A stretch of 64,000 bases of DNA from JBCCDY01 sp039030555 (GTDB lineage Bacteria > Bacteroidota > Bacteroidia > Cytophagales > Cyclobacteriaceae): positions 62,001 to 126,000 of the forward strand of contig JBCCDY010000002.1 of NCBI GenBank assembly GCA_039030555.1. Reading direction: 5' to 3'. The position numbers were made by a program, and so were the translations under genes. Within the stretch, counting starts at the first letter, position 1. Every line of letters begins with the position of its first letter. This document shows, in pieces, positions 16,518-25,599 of this stretch. The notes under the pieces are model-generated. The model was not told where the DNA came from, searched no databases, and saw only the letters and a program-made list of their open reading frames with translations.

Positions 16518-17219
16518 TTATTTATCAAATGCATTACCTTTTCCAAGATTACAATGGCTGCATTTAGTTTCAAGGTTTTCGTCTACAGTTTCGCCACCTT
16601 TTGACCAAGGAATGATATGGTCAACATGAAGTTCGACCCCCCGTTTTTTCAATGGACTAGCTCCACATGATTGACAAATGAATCCGTCACGAACTAAAAT
16701 TCGAAAACGTAATCTGTCAGAGATATTTCGTTTAGATCGTTTTACTATGAACTCTATCGGTTCATTTACTTCTTCGGCTGAATCTGGTTCTTCATTTGGA
16801 TTATCGGAGTTTATGTAGATAACAAATTCCTCTAAAGCTGCTAGCCAACTGCCAAATCTTGATTTGTAGATTGCAGGGCCATATCGCGAAGTGTTTTTCT
16901 CCATATCACGCCAAACGGGTTGTTCGCCTTTTGCAATCCAAACATTTTCTAAGTTCTTAAATAGGTCTTTTTTATCTACATCTTTTTCTTCGTTTACTTT
17001 TAAACCAGCTAACTTTAATGCTTCGTTCCACGAACCGAAACGAGCACTTATGGTTCCTGCTGTATAGTTTCCAAAATCATCATACGATCGAAATGTAAGC
17101 TTCCTTCCACTTTTTCTCAGTTTTACAAAGGTGTTGGTTAGATCATCCAACAGTTCTTGATCTTCAATATATCGATTGAATTTCTTGAGTTGAAATTTCA
17201 TATCCTGAAATGTAAACAA
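16518..17219 (-). CDS. HNH endonuclease with two homing-endonuclease-associated repeats
   Basis: 233 residues. Two related helical repeats of about 50 residues (residues 25-75 and 82-132), each ending in RFGSWxxAL, match the repeat found beside HNH domains in phage and mobile nucleases, where it probably contacts DNA. The C-terminal HNH domain has CxxC zinc pairs (CQSCG and CSHCN) and the catalytic VDHIIPWSKGG with the conserved DH. It cuts DNA or acts as a nicking enzyme; its target is unknown. It sits as accessory cargo between REP-like palindromes and a core permease operon. No adjacent intron, intein or methylase is visible. The ATG at 17219 gives a clean N-terminus. Confidence 0.88.
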   Translation of the reverse strand: MFTFQDMKFQLKKFNRYIEDQELLDDLTNTFVKLRKSGRKLTFRSYDDFGNYTAGTISARFGSWNEALKLAGLKVNEEKDVDKKDLFKNLENVWIAKGEQPVWRDMEKNTSRYGPAIYKSRFGSWLAALEEFVIYINSDNPNEEPDSAEEVNEPIEFIVKRSKRNISDRLRFRILVRDGFICQSCGASPLKKRGVELHVDHIIPWSKGGETVDENLETKCSHCNLGKGNAFDK

Positions 17220-17276
17220 TAGGGGTGTTATTATTTAGACTCTGTAATATACAGTGCGACGGACAACAGAAACAGC

Positions 17277-17309
17277 AGACATACGATGTTTCCAAAACAT
17301 CGTATGTCT
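17277..17309. repeat. REP-like perfect palindrome with CCA triloop
   Basis: Arms AGACATACGATGTTT (17277-17291) and AAACATCGTATGTCT (17295-17309), perfect over 15 bp, loop CCA. The outer bases resemble the palindrome at 15521-15556, and the loop context TTTCCAAA equals that of the copies at 16243 and 16381. Confidence 0.85.
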
Positions 17310-17318
17310 CTAGACAAA

Positions 17319-17369
17319 TTTACTTAACAAATATGAAAATAATTATTACCTTAACATTTGTTAAGTAAA
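17319..17369 (+). promoter_or_regulatory. Candidate PadR operator/promoter (14-bp inverted repeat)
   Basis: TTTACTTAACAAAT (17319-17332) and its exact reverse complement ATTTGTTAAGTAAA (17356-17369) are 23 bp apart, ending 9 bp before the padR ATG. The right half overlaps a smaller palindrome TTAACA-TT-TGTTAA (17351-17364). The position fits autoregulation by the PadR-type repressor, which is the family's usual mode. Inferred from sequence only. Confidence 0.6.
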
Positions 17370-17378
17370 TGAAATACT

Positions 17379-17705
17379 ATGGAAACACCATCCTTGGGGG
17401 AGTTTGAAGAACTCGTACTACTCACCGTAGCTGCCCTTCATGATGAAGCTTACGGAGTCTCCATCCTTGAAAATCTCGAAGAAAAGCTATCGAAGAAGAT
17501 TAATATTAGTGCTATCCATGTCGCTTTAAAACGCATGGAAAACAAAGGATTTGTGACTTCAAGATTTGGAGGGATCACAAACGATAGGGGAGGACGCCGT
17601 AAAAAATTCTACGTGATTACTGCCTTCGGAAAAAACGTTTTGGATAATCAATACGCTTTGAGAACCAGTCTGTATCAAAGAATCCCTAAAATTTCTTTTG
17701 GGTGA
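17379..17705 (+). CDS. PadR-family winged-helix transcriptional regulator
   Basis: 108 residues, the size of a minimal PadR (subfamily 2) protein. N-terminal winged helix about residues 8-85: LGEFEELVLLTVAAL, the SAIHVALKRMENKGFV recognition helix, and the wing GGRRKKFYVIT. The C-terminal helix dimerises. It most likely represses its own operon with the two permeases that follow: its TGA (17703-17705) overlaps the GTG start of the first permease at 17702 (GTGA). An inverted repeat stands in front of the gene. Confidence 0.93.
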   Translation: METPSLGEFEELVLLTVAALHDEAYGVSILENLEEKLSKKINISAIHVALKRMENKGFVTSRFGGITNDRGGRRKKFYVITAFGKNVLDNQYALRTSLYQRIPKISFG

Positions 17706-20281
17706 AGAATACTCCACCAAAAATAGCCCTGAAGTTTTTGCGATGGTTCTGCCGGGAAGATTATGTGGAAGAAGTTGAAGGTGATCTGATTCAGATTTTT
17801 GAAGAGGAGAGTCAAATTTCAGAAACAAAAGCCAGGATACAGTTCATTTGGAATGTATTTCATTATCTGAGACCGGAATTTATTAAAGGATTTAGAATAC
17901 CTCATAACCTTATAACAATGTTCGAACACAATACAAAAATTGCGTATCGCAACTTCTTTAAAAACAAGAGTACGTTCTTCATTAACCTAGGGGGTCTATC
18001 GACGGGACTTGCATGTGCGCTTCTAGTTTTCCTATGGGTGCAGGATGAACGTTCCATTGATAAATTCCACAAAAAAGATGATCGTCTTTACCAGGTGATG
18101 CATGTCATTGAAGAGGGCTCTACGATCGAAACTCTGGATTGGACTCCAATGCCGCTGAGTGGTGCCCTGAGGGATCAAATGCCGGAGGTAGAACATATTA
18201 CGGCCTCATATCCTCCTGGTAATTATACCTTTCCCGGGAAAGCCGAACTGGAAGATAAAAGAGTCAAAGTGAAAGCTAAGTACGTTGAAAAAGACTTCTT
18301 TTCCGTATTTACTCATCCATTACTGGCCGGAGATCAAAGCGACATATTGTCGGATAAATACGCCTGTGCCATTTCTGAGGAAACTGCGGTACAGGTTTAT
18401 GGTTCCCCGGACGAGGCAATAGGGAAAATACTCAAATATGAGTTCGGGCAATATGGAGGAGATTATGTGGTTTCAGGCGTTTTCGAAAATATACCTTCTG
18501 ATGCGAGTATTCAGTTCGATATAGCTTTTAACTATGAAATTTTTACAAGCCTGAATCCTGATATTATGCGCTGGGATTATAATGATCCTTGCGTGTATTT
18601 AACTCTTAAGAAAGGCGTAGATGCAAAAGCGTTCGAAAACAAAATATCAGGTATGGTTAAAGCCAATTTTCCTGATTCCAAAGGAACTTTGTTTTTAAGA
18701 AAATACTCAAGTCAGTATTTGTACGGCAACTATGAAAACGGTAAGCAGGCAGGAGGCAGGATATCGTATGTCATCCTTTTCACGACAATAGGTATTTTCC
18801 TTTTAGTTATTGCCTGCATCAACTTTATGAATATGTCTACGGCTCGTGCTTCGAGGCGAACGAAAGAGATAGGAGTAAAAAAATCTATAGGTGCTAAACG
18901 TATTGACCTTGCCATTCAACATCTGCTTGAGGCACTCATCATGTCCCTTCTTTCAATGGTACTTGCCCTGCTGATTGTTTTTTTGATTCTTCCTGAATTC
19001 AGCGTGATTACCGGTAAGCAACTGACTTTGATGCTTTCTCCCACATTGTTGATTTCATTGATCTTGATAGCTGTGTTTACCGGTTTCCTGTCAGGAAGCT
19101 ATCCAGCACTCTATCTTTCAGGCCTTCGCCCTATAAATATTTTGAAAGGAGGAGCAATCAAGTCAGTTTCGGCACTTTGGATCAGAAAAGGTCTGGTCGT
19201 TTTTCAGTTTGTAATCTCTCTGATGCTGATTTTAATGGTCTTTACGGTAGCGAAGCAAGTCGATTTTATCAAAAAGAAAAATTTGGGATACGATAGAGAC
19301 AACGTCATTTTCTTTAATGAACAATCACCCGATTATGATGCGCTGAAAAATCATCTGGAGAGCTTGACCGGAGTAATATCTGTTTCAGCAATCAGAGGAA
19401 ATATGACCGATGGTGATCGAAACAATACTCCACATCTAAATTGGAAGGGCAAACAGGAAGGAGACTTCGTAGATTTTGATGACGTTGTGGTAGCGAGTGA
19501 TTTTTTTGAAACCATGGGGGTTAATATTCTCGAAGGAAGGGACTTTAGTCAGGATATTGATAGAGAAGCCGATAACTTAATTTTTAATAAAACTGCTATC
19601 GATCAGATGGGCCTGATAGATCCAGTTGGTCAAACCATTGAGCTATGGGGTCGTCAGCGCAAGATTATTGGAGTGGTGAATGATTTTCATTTAGAATCTT
19701 TATACAAGGAAGTAAGACCTGCCTTTTTTCGAATCTATAATGAATCTGTGAATGCTGTTGTGAAAATAGAAAAAGGTAAAACTCCCGAGACTCTTGAAGC
19801 CATTGATGCTTACCATAAAGAGCAAAACGACGGCTTGCCATTAGATTATTACTTTTTGGATGACGCCTACGATCAATTGTACGCCTCAGAACAGCGGGTT
19901 TCAATGTTATCAAAATACTTCGCAGGTATAGCTATTATTATTTCCTGTTTGGGCCTTTTCGGACTTGCTGCTTTTACGGCTGAAATTCGTTTGAAGGAAA
20001 TAGGTATTCGTAAAATATTGGGTTCTGCCAACTCCCAAATTGTAACACTTCTCTCAAAGGAATATACCACGATGGTGCTGATGGCCAACCTGATAGGGCT
20101 ACCTATCGGGTACTATCTGGTGAATCAGTGGCTAAATACATTTGCCTTCAAAATTGATCTTAGCATCTGGTTCTTTATAGCCTCCGGGGCTCTAACCTTA
20201 CTTATAGCTTGGTTTACCATAGGCTTTCAAACCATTAAGGCTGCTTTTTTAAACCCTGTAGAGTGCCTTAAAGACGAGTGA
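17702..20281 (+). CDS. FtsX/MacB-type ABC permease with N-terminal permease-prefix domain
   Basis: 859 residues. A cytoplasmic prefix (about 1-75) containing LKFLRWFCREDYVEEVEGDL precedes two FtsX-type halves: TM helix near 95, a large extracytoplasmic MacB-core domain, three TM helices (about 355-470), a second core domain, and three C-terminal TM helices with EIRLKEIGIRKILG, the loop that normally docks on an ATPase. Family members export peptides, lipids or antimicrobials or relay envelope signals. No ATPase gene lies nearby. The start is GTG at 17702, overlapping padR by 4 bp. Its close paralogue follows with the same GTGA overlap. Confidence 0.92.
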   Translation: MKNTPPKIALKFLRWFCREDYVEEVEGDLIQIFEEESQISETKARIQFIWNVFHYLRPEFIKGFRIPHNLITMFEHNTKIAYRNFFKNKSTFFINLGGLSTGLACALLVFLWVQDERSIDKFHKKDDRLYQVMHVIEEGSTIETLDWTPMPLSGALRDQMPEVEHITASYPPGNYTFPGKAELEDKRVKVKAKYVEKDFFSVFTHPLLAGDQSDILSDKYACAISEETAVQVYGSPDEAIGKILKYEFGQYGGDYVVSGVFENIPSDASIQFDIAFNYEIFTSLNPDIMRWDYNDPCVYLTLKKGVDAKAFENKISGMVKANFPDSKGTLFLRKYSSQYLYGNYENGKQAGGRISYVILFTTIGIFLLVIACINFMNMSTARASRRTKEIGVKKSIGAKRIDLAIQHLLEALIMSLLSMVLALLIVFLILPEFSVITGKQLTLMLSPTLLISLILIAVFTGFLSGSYPALYLSGLRPINILKGGAIKSVSALWIRKGLVVFQFVISLMLILMVFTVAKQVDFIKKKNLGYDRDNVIFFNEQSPDYDALKNHLESLTGVISVSAIRGNMTDGDRNNTPHLNWKGKQEGDFVDFDDVVVASDFFETMGVNILEGRDFSQDIDREADNLIFNKTAIDQMGLIDPVGQTIELWGRQRKIIGVVNDFHLESLYKEVRPAFFRIYNESVNAVVKIEKGKTPETLEAIDAYHKEQNDGLPLDYYFLDDAYDQLYASEQRVSMLSKYFAGIAIIISCLGLFGLAAFTAEIRLKEIGIRKILGSANSQIVTLLSKEYTTMVLMANLIGLPIGYYLVNQWLNTFAFKIDLSIWFFIASGALTLLIAWFTIGFQTIKAAFLNPVECLKDE

Positions 20282-22911
20282 ATATGATACCCAATCCTCC
20301 TCAAATCGCTCTCAAATTTTTACGCTGGTTCTGCCGGGAAGATTATGTGGAAGAAGTTGAAGGAGACCTAATAGAAGTCTATGAACATCAATATGAAAAA
20401 TCACACAAAAAAGCGAAGGTAAAGTTTTGCTGGAGTGTGCTACGCTACTTCCGTCCGGAGTTTATCAAATCATTCAAAACCAATCAATCCCTAAGTTCAA
20501 TAGCCATGTTTCGAAGTAACCTAAAAATCACCTTCAGAGTGCTTTCCAAAAGTAAACTGATGACGTCCATTAACATTTTCAGTTTAACGATAGGAATCGC
20601 TGCATGCATTGCTATTTACCTTTTCATTGAAGATGAAAGTAGCTTTGATCATCAGCATACCAAAAAAGAGAACATTTACAGGTTAAATGAAATCCAGAAT
20701 TTCACTGGAACGAAGGAGCAGAAAGTTGCCCTTTCCATGCCCGGAATGGGCCCGGCCATGCTCAATGATTTTCCTGAAGTACTGAGTTTTACCCGCTTTT
20801 GGCCAAGCGGTAAAAGGCTTTTTTCAAAGGATGAAACCAGACATACCATTGATAAATTTTATACGGTTGATTCTACTTTCCTGCGACTGTTCAATTTTCC
20901 TCTCATAGCAGGGTCAAGTGGATCTGCACTGGATGAACCTAACTCCATTGTTTTGACCGAAGAAACTGCGCTCAAGTTTTTTTCAAATGCAGAAAAAGCT
21001 CTTGGAAACTCCATAAGTATGGGTGAAGAAGTTTACAAAGTGACAGCAGTACTTGAAAATGTGCCGGAGAACTCACATTTGCAATTCAACGCCCTACGTT
21101 CCATGAGTACAATTACGATGGAAAACCCGGATTTCAACGATCAGTGGGGGAGCAACTTCTTGAATACCTATCTTTTTTTGGCGTCAGATGTGGACATCGC
21201 AAAGCTTGAATCCAAGTTTGATGATTTTATGATCCGCCATACCGAAGATCCTGAAATTACCAATTTCTACGAGCTTTACCTGCAACCTTTAAATGAGGTT
21301 CATCTAGGGTCGGCAGATGTGGAGCACGATTATAACAACTACCGAAAGTTCGATGGAAAATATTTGAGTACGTTTAGTCTGGTTGGAGTATTCATCCTCG
21401 TTATAGCCAGTATCAATTTTATGAACCTTTCCACCGCCAGAGCTTCTCAGCGCTGGAAGGAAATAGGTGTACGAAAGGCTATTGGAGCTCAAAAAATTCA
21501 ATTATTTAACCAGTTTATTTTAGAATCCATCATGCTGGCCTTTGTTGCCATGATTTTAGCTTTTTTTATTGACCTGATTGCCCTACCGTTACTAAGCAAT
21601 CTGATTGGGAGAGAGCTTTCGCTGTTCTATTTCATTCAGAATCCTCAATATCTGGCACTGGTATTTACCATAACATTAGCTTTAGGCCTACTGGCAGGAC
21701 TGTATCCTTCTTTGTACATGACTGCTTTTAAAGCGGTTAATGTTCTGAAAGCAAATAATAAACAAGGGAGTAATAAATCGGTATTAAGAAGCGGCCTTGT
21801 GATTCTTCAGTTTGGATTGGCCTTGGCTATGATTGTAAGTACACTCATTGTGCTTCAACAGCTCAATTTCATGAAAAACAAAGATATAGGCTTCGATAAA
21901 GATCAAATTATACTTGTTGATATGAATGGAGAGGCTAACGATAAGTTCGAAGTAATGAAAAAGGAGTTACTCGATTTATCATCGGTTTCCGGGGTAACGG
22001 CTTCCGGTCAAAGGATTGGAAATAACTTCCACCAGTGGGGTTTTAAGGTGAAGACGGATACGGGTATTTACAATATGACACCTTCCAATGTCCTGGTTGA
22101 ATATGATTATCTGGATGTGTACAATATCAAACTTAGGGTAGGGCGTACGTTCTCAAAAGATTTTGCGACCGACGATGGGCTGGCTTACATCATCAATGAA
22201 ACGCTTGCGAAGGAACTCGCACTCGGTGAGAATGCCGTCGGAACACCTGCGGCGCACTCATGGTATCCGGATGATTCTCTTGGAACCATTATAGGAGTAA
22301 CGGAAGATTTCAATTTTAATTCACTGCATCACAAAGTAAATACCCTGTCGATGGTAGTTCATTCAGAATGGAACTTCGATGAGATGTCGGTGAAAATCAA
22401 AAGTGAAAATATAAAAGAGGTTGTAGCGCAAATCGAAAATATCTGGAACAGGCATATCGATGAATGGCCATTCGATTATTCGTTTCTGGATGAGCATTTT
22501 GCGGAACTTTATAGCTCCGATAATCAAATGAGCGCTGTCGTCGGTATTATGACGGTACTTGCCATTCTGATAGCCTGTATGGGACTTTTTGGACTTTCTT
22601 CAATTATGGTCGTGCAGAAAGTCAAAGAAGTAGGCATCAGAAAAACGTTGGGGGCATCAACCTTTCAGATCACCTATCTATTATCAAAGAACTTCCTTCT
22701 GCTGGTTATAATTGCCTTTGTAATCGTGAGCCCGGTGACTTACGTTTTACTCAAAGACTGGCTCCAAAATTTTGCTTTTCATGTAAATATTAACCTGACT
22801 ATTTTCATTTTAGGAGCGATAATTTCCTTGCTAATTGCACTGCTAACTATAAGTTTTCATACCGTTAAAGCCTCTCAAAGAAATCCGGTAGATGCGTTGA
22901 GGTATCAGTGA
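20278..22911 (+). CDS. FtsX/MacB-type ABC permease with permease-prefix domain, paralogue of the preceding gene
   Basis: 877 residues with the same architecture as its neighbour: prefix domain (LKFLRWFCREDYVEEVEGDL again), TM helix near 95-110, periplasmic core, three TM helices, second core, three C-terminal TM helices with KVKEVGIRKTLGAS. The DNA coding for the prefix shares a 38-bp identical run with the first permease, although most of the two proteins has diverged, which suggests selection or gene conversion there. Start GTG at 20278 overlaps the upstream stop; an ATG two codons later (20284) is possible. The two permeases may form a heterodimer (inference). Confidence 0.92.
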   Translation: MNMIPNPPQIALKFLRWFCREDYVEEVEGDLIEVYEHQYEKSHKKAKVKFCWSVLRYFRPEFIKSFKTNQSLSSIAMFRSNLKITFRVLSKSKLMTSINIFSLTIGIAACIAIYLFIEDESSFDHQHTKKENIYRLNEIQNFTGTKEQKVALSMPGMGPAMLNDFPEVLSFTRFWPSGKRLFSKDETRHTIDKFYTVDSTFLRLFNFPLIAGSSGSALDEPNSIVLTEETALKFFSNAEKALGNSISMGEEVYKVTAVLENVPENSHLQFNALRSMSTITMENPDFNDQWGSNFLNTYLFLASDVDIAKLESKFDDFMIRHTEDPEITNFYELYLQPLNEVHLGSADVEHDYNNYRKFDGKYLSTFSLVGVFILVIASINFMNLSTARASQRWKEIGVRKAIGAQKIQLFNQFILESIMLAFVAMILAFFIDLIALPLLSNLIGRELSLFYFIQNPQYLALVFTITLALGLLAGLYPSLYMTAFKAVNVLKANNKQGSNKSVLRSGLVILQFGLALAMIVSTLIVLQQLNFMKNKDIGFDKDQIILVDMNGEANDKFEVMKKELLDLSSVSGVTASGQRIGNNFHQWGFKVKTDTGIYNMTPSNVLVEYDYLDVYNIKLRVGRTFSKDFATDDGLAYIINETLAKELALGENAVGTPAAHSWYPDDSLGTIIGVTEDFNFNSLHHKVNTLSMVVHSEWNFDEMSVKIKSENIKEVVAQIENIWNRHIDEWPFDYSFLDEHFAELYSSDNQMSAVVGIMTVLAILIACMGLFGLSSIMVVQKVKEVGIRKTLGASTFQITYLLSKNFLLLVIIAFVIVSPVTYVLLKDWLQNFAFHVNINLTIFILGAIISLLIALLTISFHTVKASQRNPVDALRYQ

Positions 22912-22993
22912 TTTAGTGTTAATGGAAAAATATGAGAATACCATCCAGGTAAATACCCAACTATAGCTCCTTGTATACGTTGGACGCTATTTA

Positions 22994-24034
22994 CTAGCTA
23001 CTACTATCCGCCCCCGACATTAAATCAGCTATAACTTTTGTTTTTGGATATTGATCGAGAACTATTTTGGTAAAAACAGTAATAGGGATGGACATGATCA
23101 GCCCTGGAACTCCCCATATATACCCCCACAGCATAAGCATAAGCAGTATAGTTATAATATTCAGTGAAAACGTTTTCCCCATAAGTACAGGTTCTAACAC
23201 TCCGCCCATAATTGCTTGAACTGCTATAATCGTGAGGATAAAGAACAACAATATCCCTGTGGGTTCAATTTCTACAAAGGCAAATAAAGAAAGCAATACT
23301 ACGGACACGATAGATCCCACCATTTGAACAAAGTTGATGAGAAAAGCGAACAAGCCCCAAAAAATGGGGAAGCTAACTCCAAAAAATAAACAAGCCAGAC
23401 TGAAGCCTATACCAGTCAATAAGCTGACTATAAATTTGACCTTAACAAACCGGATAATATCTTTTTCCACAGTCATGAATATCCGGACTGAAGAATATTC
23501 ACGTTTAAATAGAGTAGTATTCAGAAGTTGTTGAAAATTAATAGATTCAGAAAGTAGGAGGACTACAAAAAAAATGGTCGTGAGGGTCATTGAAAGTGTG
23601 TTGCCAATGACTTCCAGTGTTGAACCAAAGTTTTTAAGCACACTATCGTTGTTGAAGTAATGTATTAATACATTTTCTCCCTGAATGCGTTCAATTCCGA
23701 AAAAGGCTTCTATTGACACAATCAAGTCAACCAGCTTACGTTCTGCCTTCTCGAAAAACATACTATCGGCTGATAATACTTCATTACTGGAAAGTTGTAT
23801 GAGTTCCCCACCCAATTTTAAGGCTACAATAATGATTGATATCACTATCACTATACTCACCGGTTTTGGTACTTTTTTTCGAGTTAACCATCGCATTAAT
23901 GGAAGGAAAAGAAGTGTGATGAACATCGAAAGAATGAGCGGAATGAAAATAAACGAAAGTGTTTTGAACAAGTAAAATACCAGAGGTATTACTATGATCA
24001 GTAAAAGTGTATTTGTCGTTTTTAAATCTCTCAT
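22994..24034 (-). CDS. AI-2E family transporter (PerM/YdiK-type membrane protein)
   Basis: 346 residues, eight or so hydrophobic segments, the family's usual size. N-terminal TM pair (about 8-45), a central amphipathic/extracytoplasmic part, and a C-terminal set of TM helices with the conserved PILWG-like GVSFPIFWGLFAFL and EPVLMGKTFSLN segments. The family is named for proposed autoinducer-2 export, but members also act as sodium/proton antiporters, so substrate is open. Isolated minus-strand gene convergent with the permease operon. Confidence 0.88.
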   Translation of the reverse strand: MRDLKTTNTLLLIIVIPLVFYLFKTLSFIFIPLILSMFITLLFLPLMRWLTRKKVPKPVSIVIVISIIIVALKLGGELIQLSSNEVLSADSMFFEKAERKLVDLIVSIEAFFGIERIQGENVLIHYFNNDSVLKNFGSTLEVIGNTLSMTLTTIFFVVLLLSESINFQQLLNTTLFKREYSSVRIFMTVEKDIIRFVKVKFIVSLLTGIGFSLACLFFGVSFPIFWGLFAFLINFVQMVGSIVSVVLLSLFAFVEIEPTGILLFFILTIIAVQAIMGGVLEPVLMGKTFSLNIITILLMLMLWGYIWGVPGLIMSIPITVFTKIVLDQYPKTKVIADLMSGADSSS

Positions 24035-24176
24035 CTATCGATTTAACTAATCTTTTATTTTGTTTCTTAACGTTCCGACTTCAAAACATATGGTGAATAG
24101 GAACGAGTAAGGTCTAAGAATGTATGATGTCAGAAACTAAAATTCAGAAAATCCTTTGAAGAATATCCATAGTCAA

Positions 24177-24914
24177 CTACCACAACTCAAATTCGTCTCC
24201 ATCATTTAGTTTTTTATAGATCACCTCGGAATTTTCAATCATTGATTTATTCATATGAGTGAGATACAAATTTGAAGGATTGAAATCTGATAGCTTTGCT
24301 TTTAGGATTTTGTAAGAAAGATGCCCTGGAATTTCTTTCTCAACGAAATTACACTCACAGATAAAAAACTCAGCTCCTTTACAAACCTTATAAATGCTTT
24401 CTGTCCATTCTGTATCACCAGAATAAGCTAATGTTTTATCATTCCAGCTTAGACGTATTCCATGCGGGAAAGCTCCGGGGGCATGATGCACCGGGATCGC
24501 TTCACAATGAACGCCTTTAATATCATTTCCATTTTTAGAGTCAAACTCTGTGAAATTAAGATTTAACTCATCTATTAAATATCCTGTATCAGGATACATA
24601 GCTTCCTGAAGGTTGTAAACCTTCTCTTTAATCCCTTTTGGACCGACAATATTGAGTTTGTTCTCGCACTCGTATTCGTAACGGAAGGATAGAATTAAGA
24701 AGGGTAATCCACCATAATGATCGCCGTGAAAATGGGAAATGAATACAGTATGTATACTCGTTAAATCAATATTCAACTGCTTCAATCTAATAATGGTGCT
24801 TGCACCACAATCGATTAAGAAGCCTCCGTTTTCATCCCTAACTAAAAAGGAAGTGTTGTATTTACCTCCTGAACCAAAGGCATCACCTGAACCAATAATC
24901 TTTAAATTCTTCAT
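24177..24914 (-). CDS. Metallo-beta-lactamase-fold hydrolase (RNase Z/arylsulfatase-like)
   Basis: 245 residues. The zinc motif HxHxDH is H61-F-H63-G-D65-H66; further ligands are probably H144 (VHHAPG), D167 (YSGDTE) and H220 (YLTHMN). The layout follows the RNase Z/PhnP-like branch, but the exosite arm of tRNase Z and some of its motifs are missing, so a tRNA 3' processing role should not be assumed. No signal peptide; cytoplasmic. It is followed by a 142-bp gap before the AI-2E gene on the same strand. Confidence 0.88.
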   Translation of the reverse strand: MKNLKIIGSGDAFGSGGKYNTSFLVRDENGGFLIDCGASTIIRLKQLNIDLTSIHTVFISHFHGDHYGGLPFLILSFRYEYECENKLNIVGPKGIKEKVYNLQEAMYPDTGYLIDELNLNFTEFDSKNGNDIKGVHCEAIPVHHAPGAFPHGIRLSWNDKTLAYSGDTEWTESIYKVCKGAEFFICECNFVEKEIPGHLSYKILKAKLSDFNPSNLYLTHMNKSMIENSEVIYKKLNDGDEFELW

Positions 24915-25045
24915 GTGTTAACTTCGGAACAACTTTTAATTAAGTCTAAAGGTTTTTTGGGCTTTGAACCCCAATTTTATTGATAATAATCCTCAATAAC
25001 CAATACGTCCAATAATCGGCGTTCATTCTAAAGTGTTTTTAAAGC

Positions 25046-25591
25046 TTATTTAATCCTTCCCGGGTTTTCAGAAATAAACGATTTCCAGCTCTTTGAAGAC
25101 ATAGCTACCTTGCCTCCCTGGAAATGATGGCATAAAGCCACCGCCAAGGCGTCGGTAGCATCCAATAGCTTAGGAATTTCTTTAAAAACGAGTAAGGACT
25201 TAAGCATTTCTGCAACCTGCTCTTTTGAGGCATTCCCATTTCCCGTGACCGATTGCTTCACTTTTTTAGGGGCGTATTCGGTAATGGGTATTTCCCGGGA
25301 AAGTGCTGCAGCCATAGCTACACCTTGTGCCCTTCCCAGCTTTAACATACTTTGAATATTTTTTCCGTAAAAAGGAGCCTCTAGTGCTATTTCGTCAGGG
25401 TGATATTCGTCTATTAAATTGAGTATTCGATCAAATATTTTTTTTAGTTTCAGCTCATGTTGGCTAATCTTACTAAGGTGAATAACACCATATTGCATGA
25501 GCAATAGTTTATTATTTCTAATTTCAATAATACCATAGCCCATAATGGTGGTCCCCGGGTCTATTCCTAATATGATCTTATCTTTCCCCAA
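25046..25591 (-). CDS. ruvC: Crossover junction endodeoxyribonuclease RuvC (Holliday junction resolvase)
   Basis: 181 residues from a TTG start at 25591 (MGKDKIILGIDPGTT), close to the family's usual 160-185. Catalytic acids D11 (GIDPGT), E71 (LEAPFYGKN), D144 and D147 (DATDALAVALCHH) match E. coli D7, E66, D138 and D141. It cuts Holliday junctions with RuvAB in recombination and repair. The start is uncertain: an ATG at 25627 and another at 25669 are in frame, but they add residues without family match and would overlap the divergent flippase-like gene by 28-70 bp. Only 8 bp separate the TTG from that gene's ATG. Confidence 0.93.
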   Translation of the reverse strand: MGKDKIILGIDPGTTIMGYGIIEIRNNKLLLMQYGVIHLSKISQHELKLKKIFDRILNLIDEYHPDEIALEAPFYGKNIQSMLKLGRAQGVAMAAALSREIPITEYAPKKVKQSVTGNGNASKEQVAEMLKSLLVFKEIPKLLDATDALAVALCHHFQGGKVAMSSKSWKSFISENPGRIK

Positions 25592-25599
25592 TTGATTTA

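Noticed and set aside
16243..17309. Palindromes read as a CRISPR array
   Set aside because: Spacing is irregular, stems differ in sequence, there are no unique spacers of constant length and no cas genes.
24177..24914. Metallo-beta-lactamase-fold protein called tRNase Z (rnz)
   Set aside because: The metal motifs fit, but the length is short and the exosite arm is not visible, so I left the gene symbol empty.
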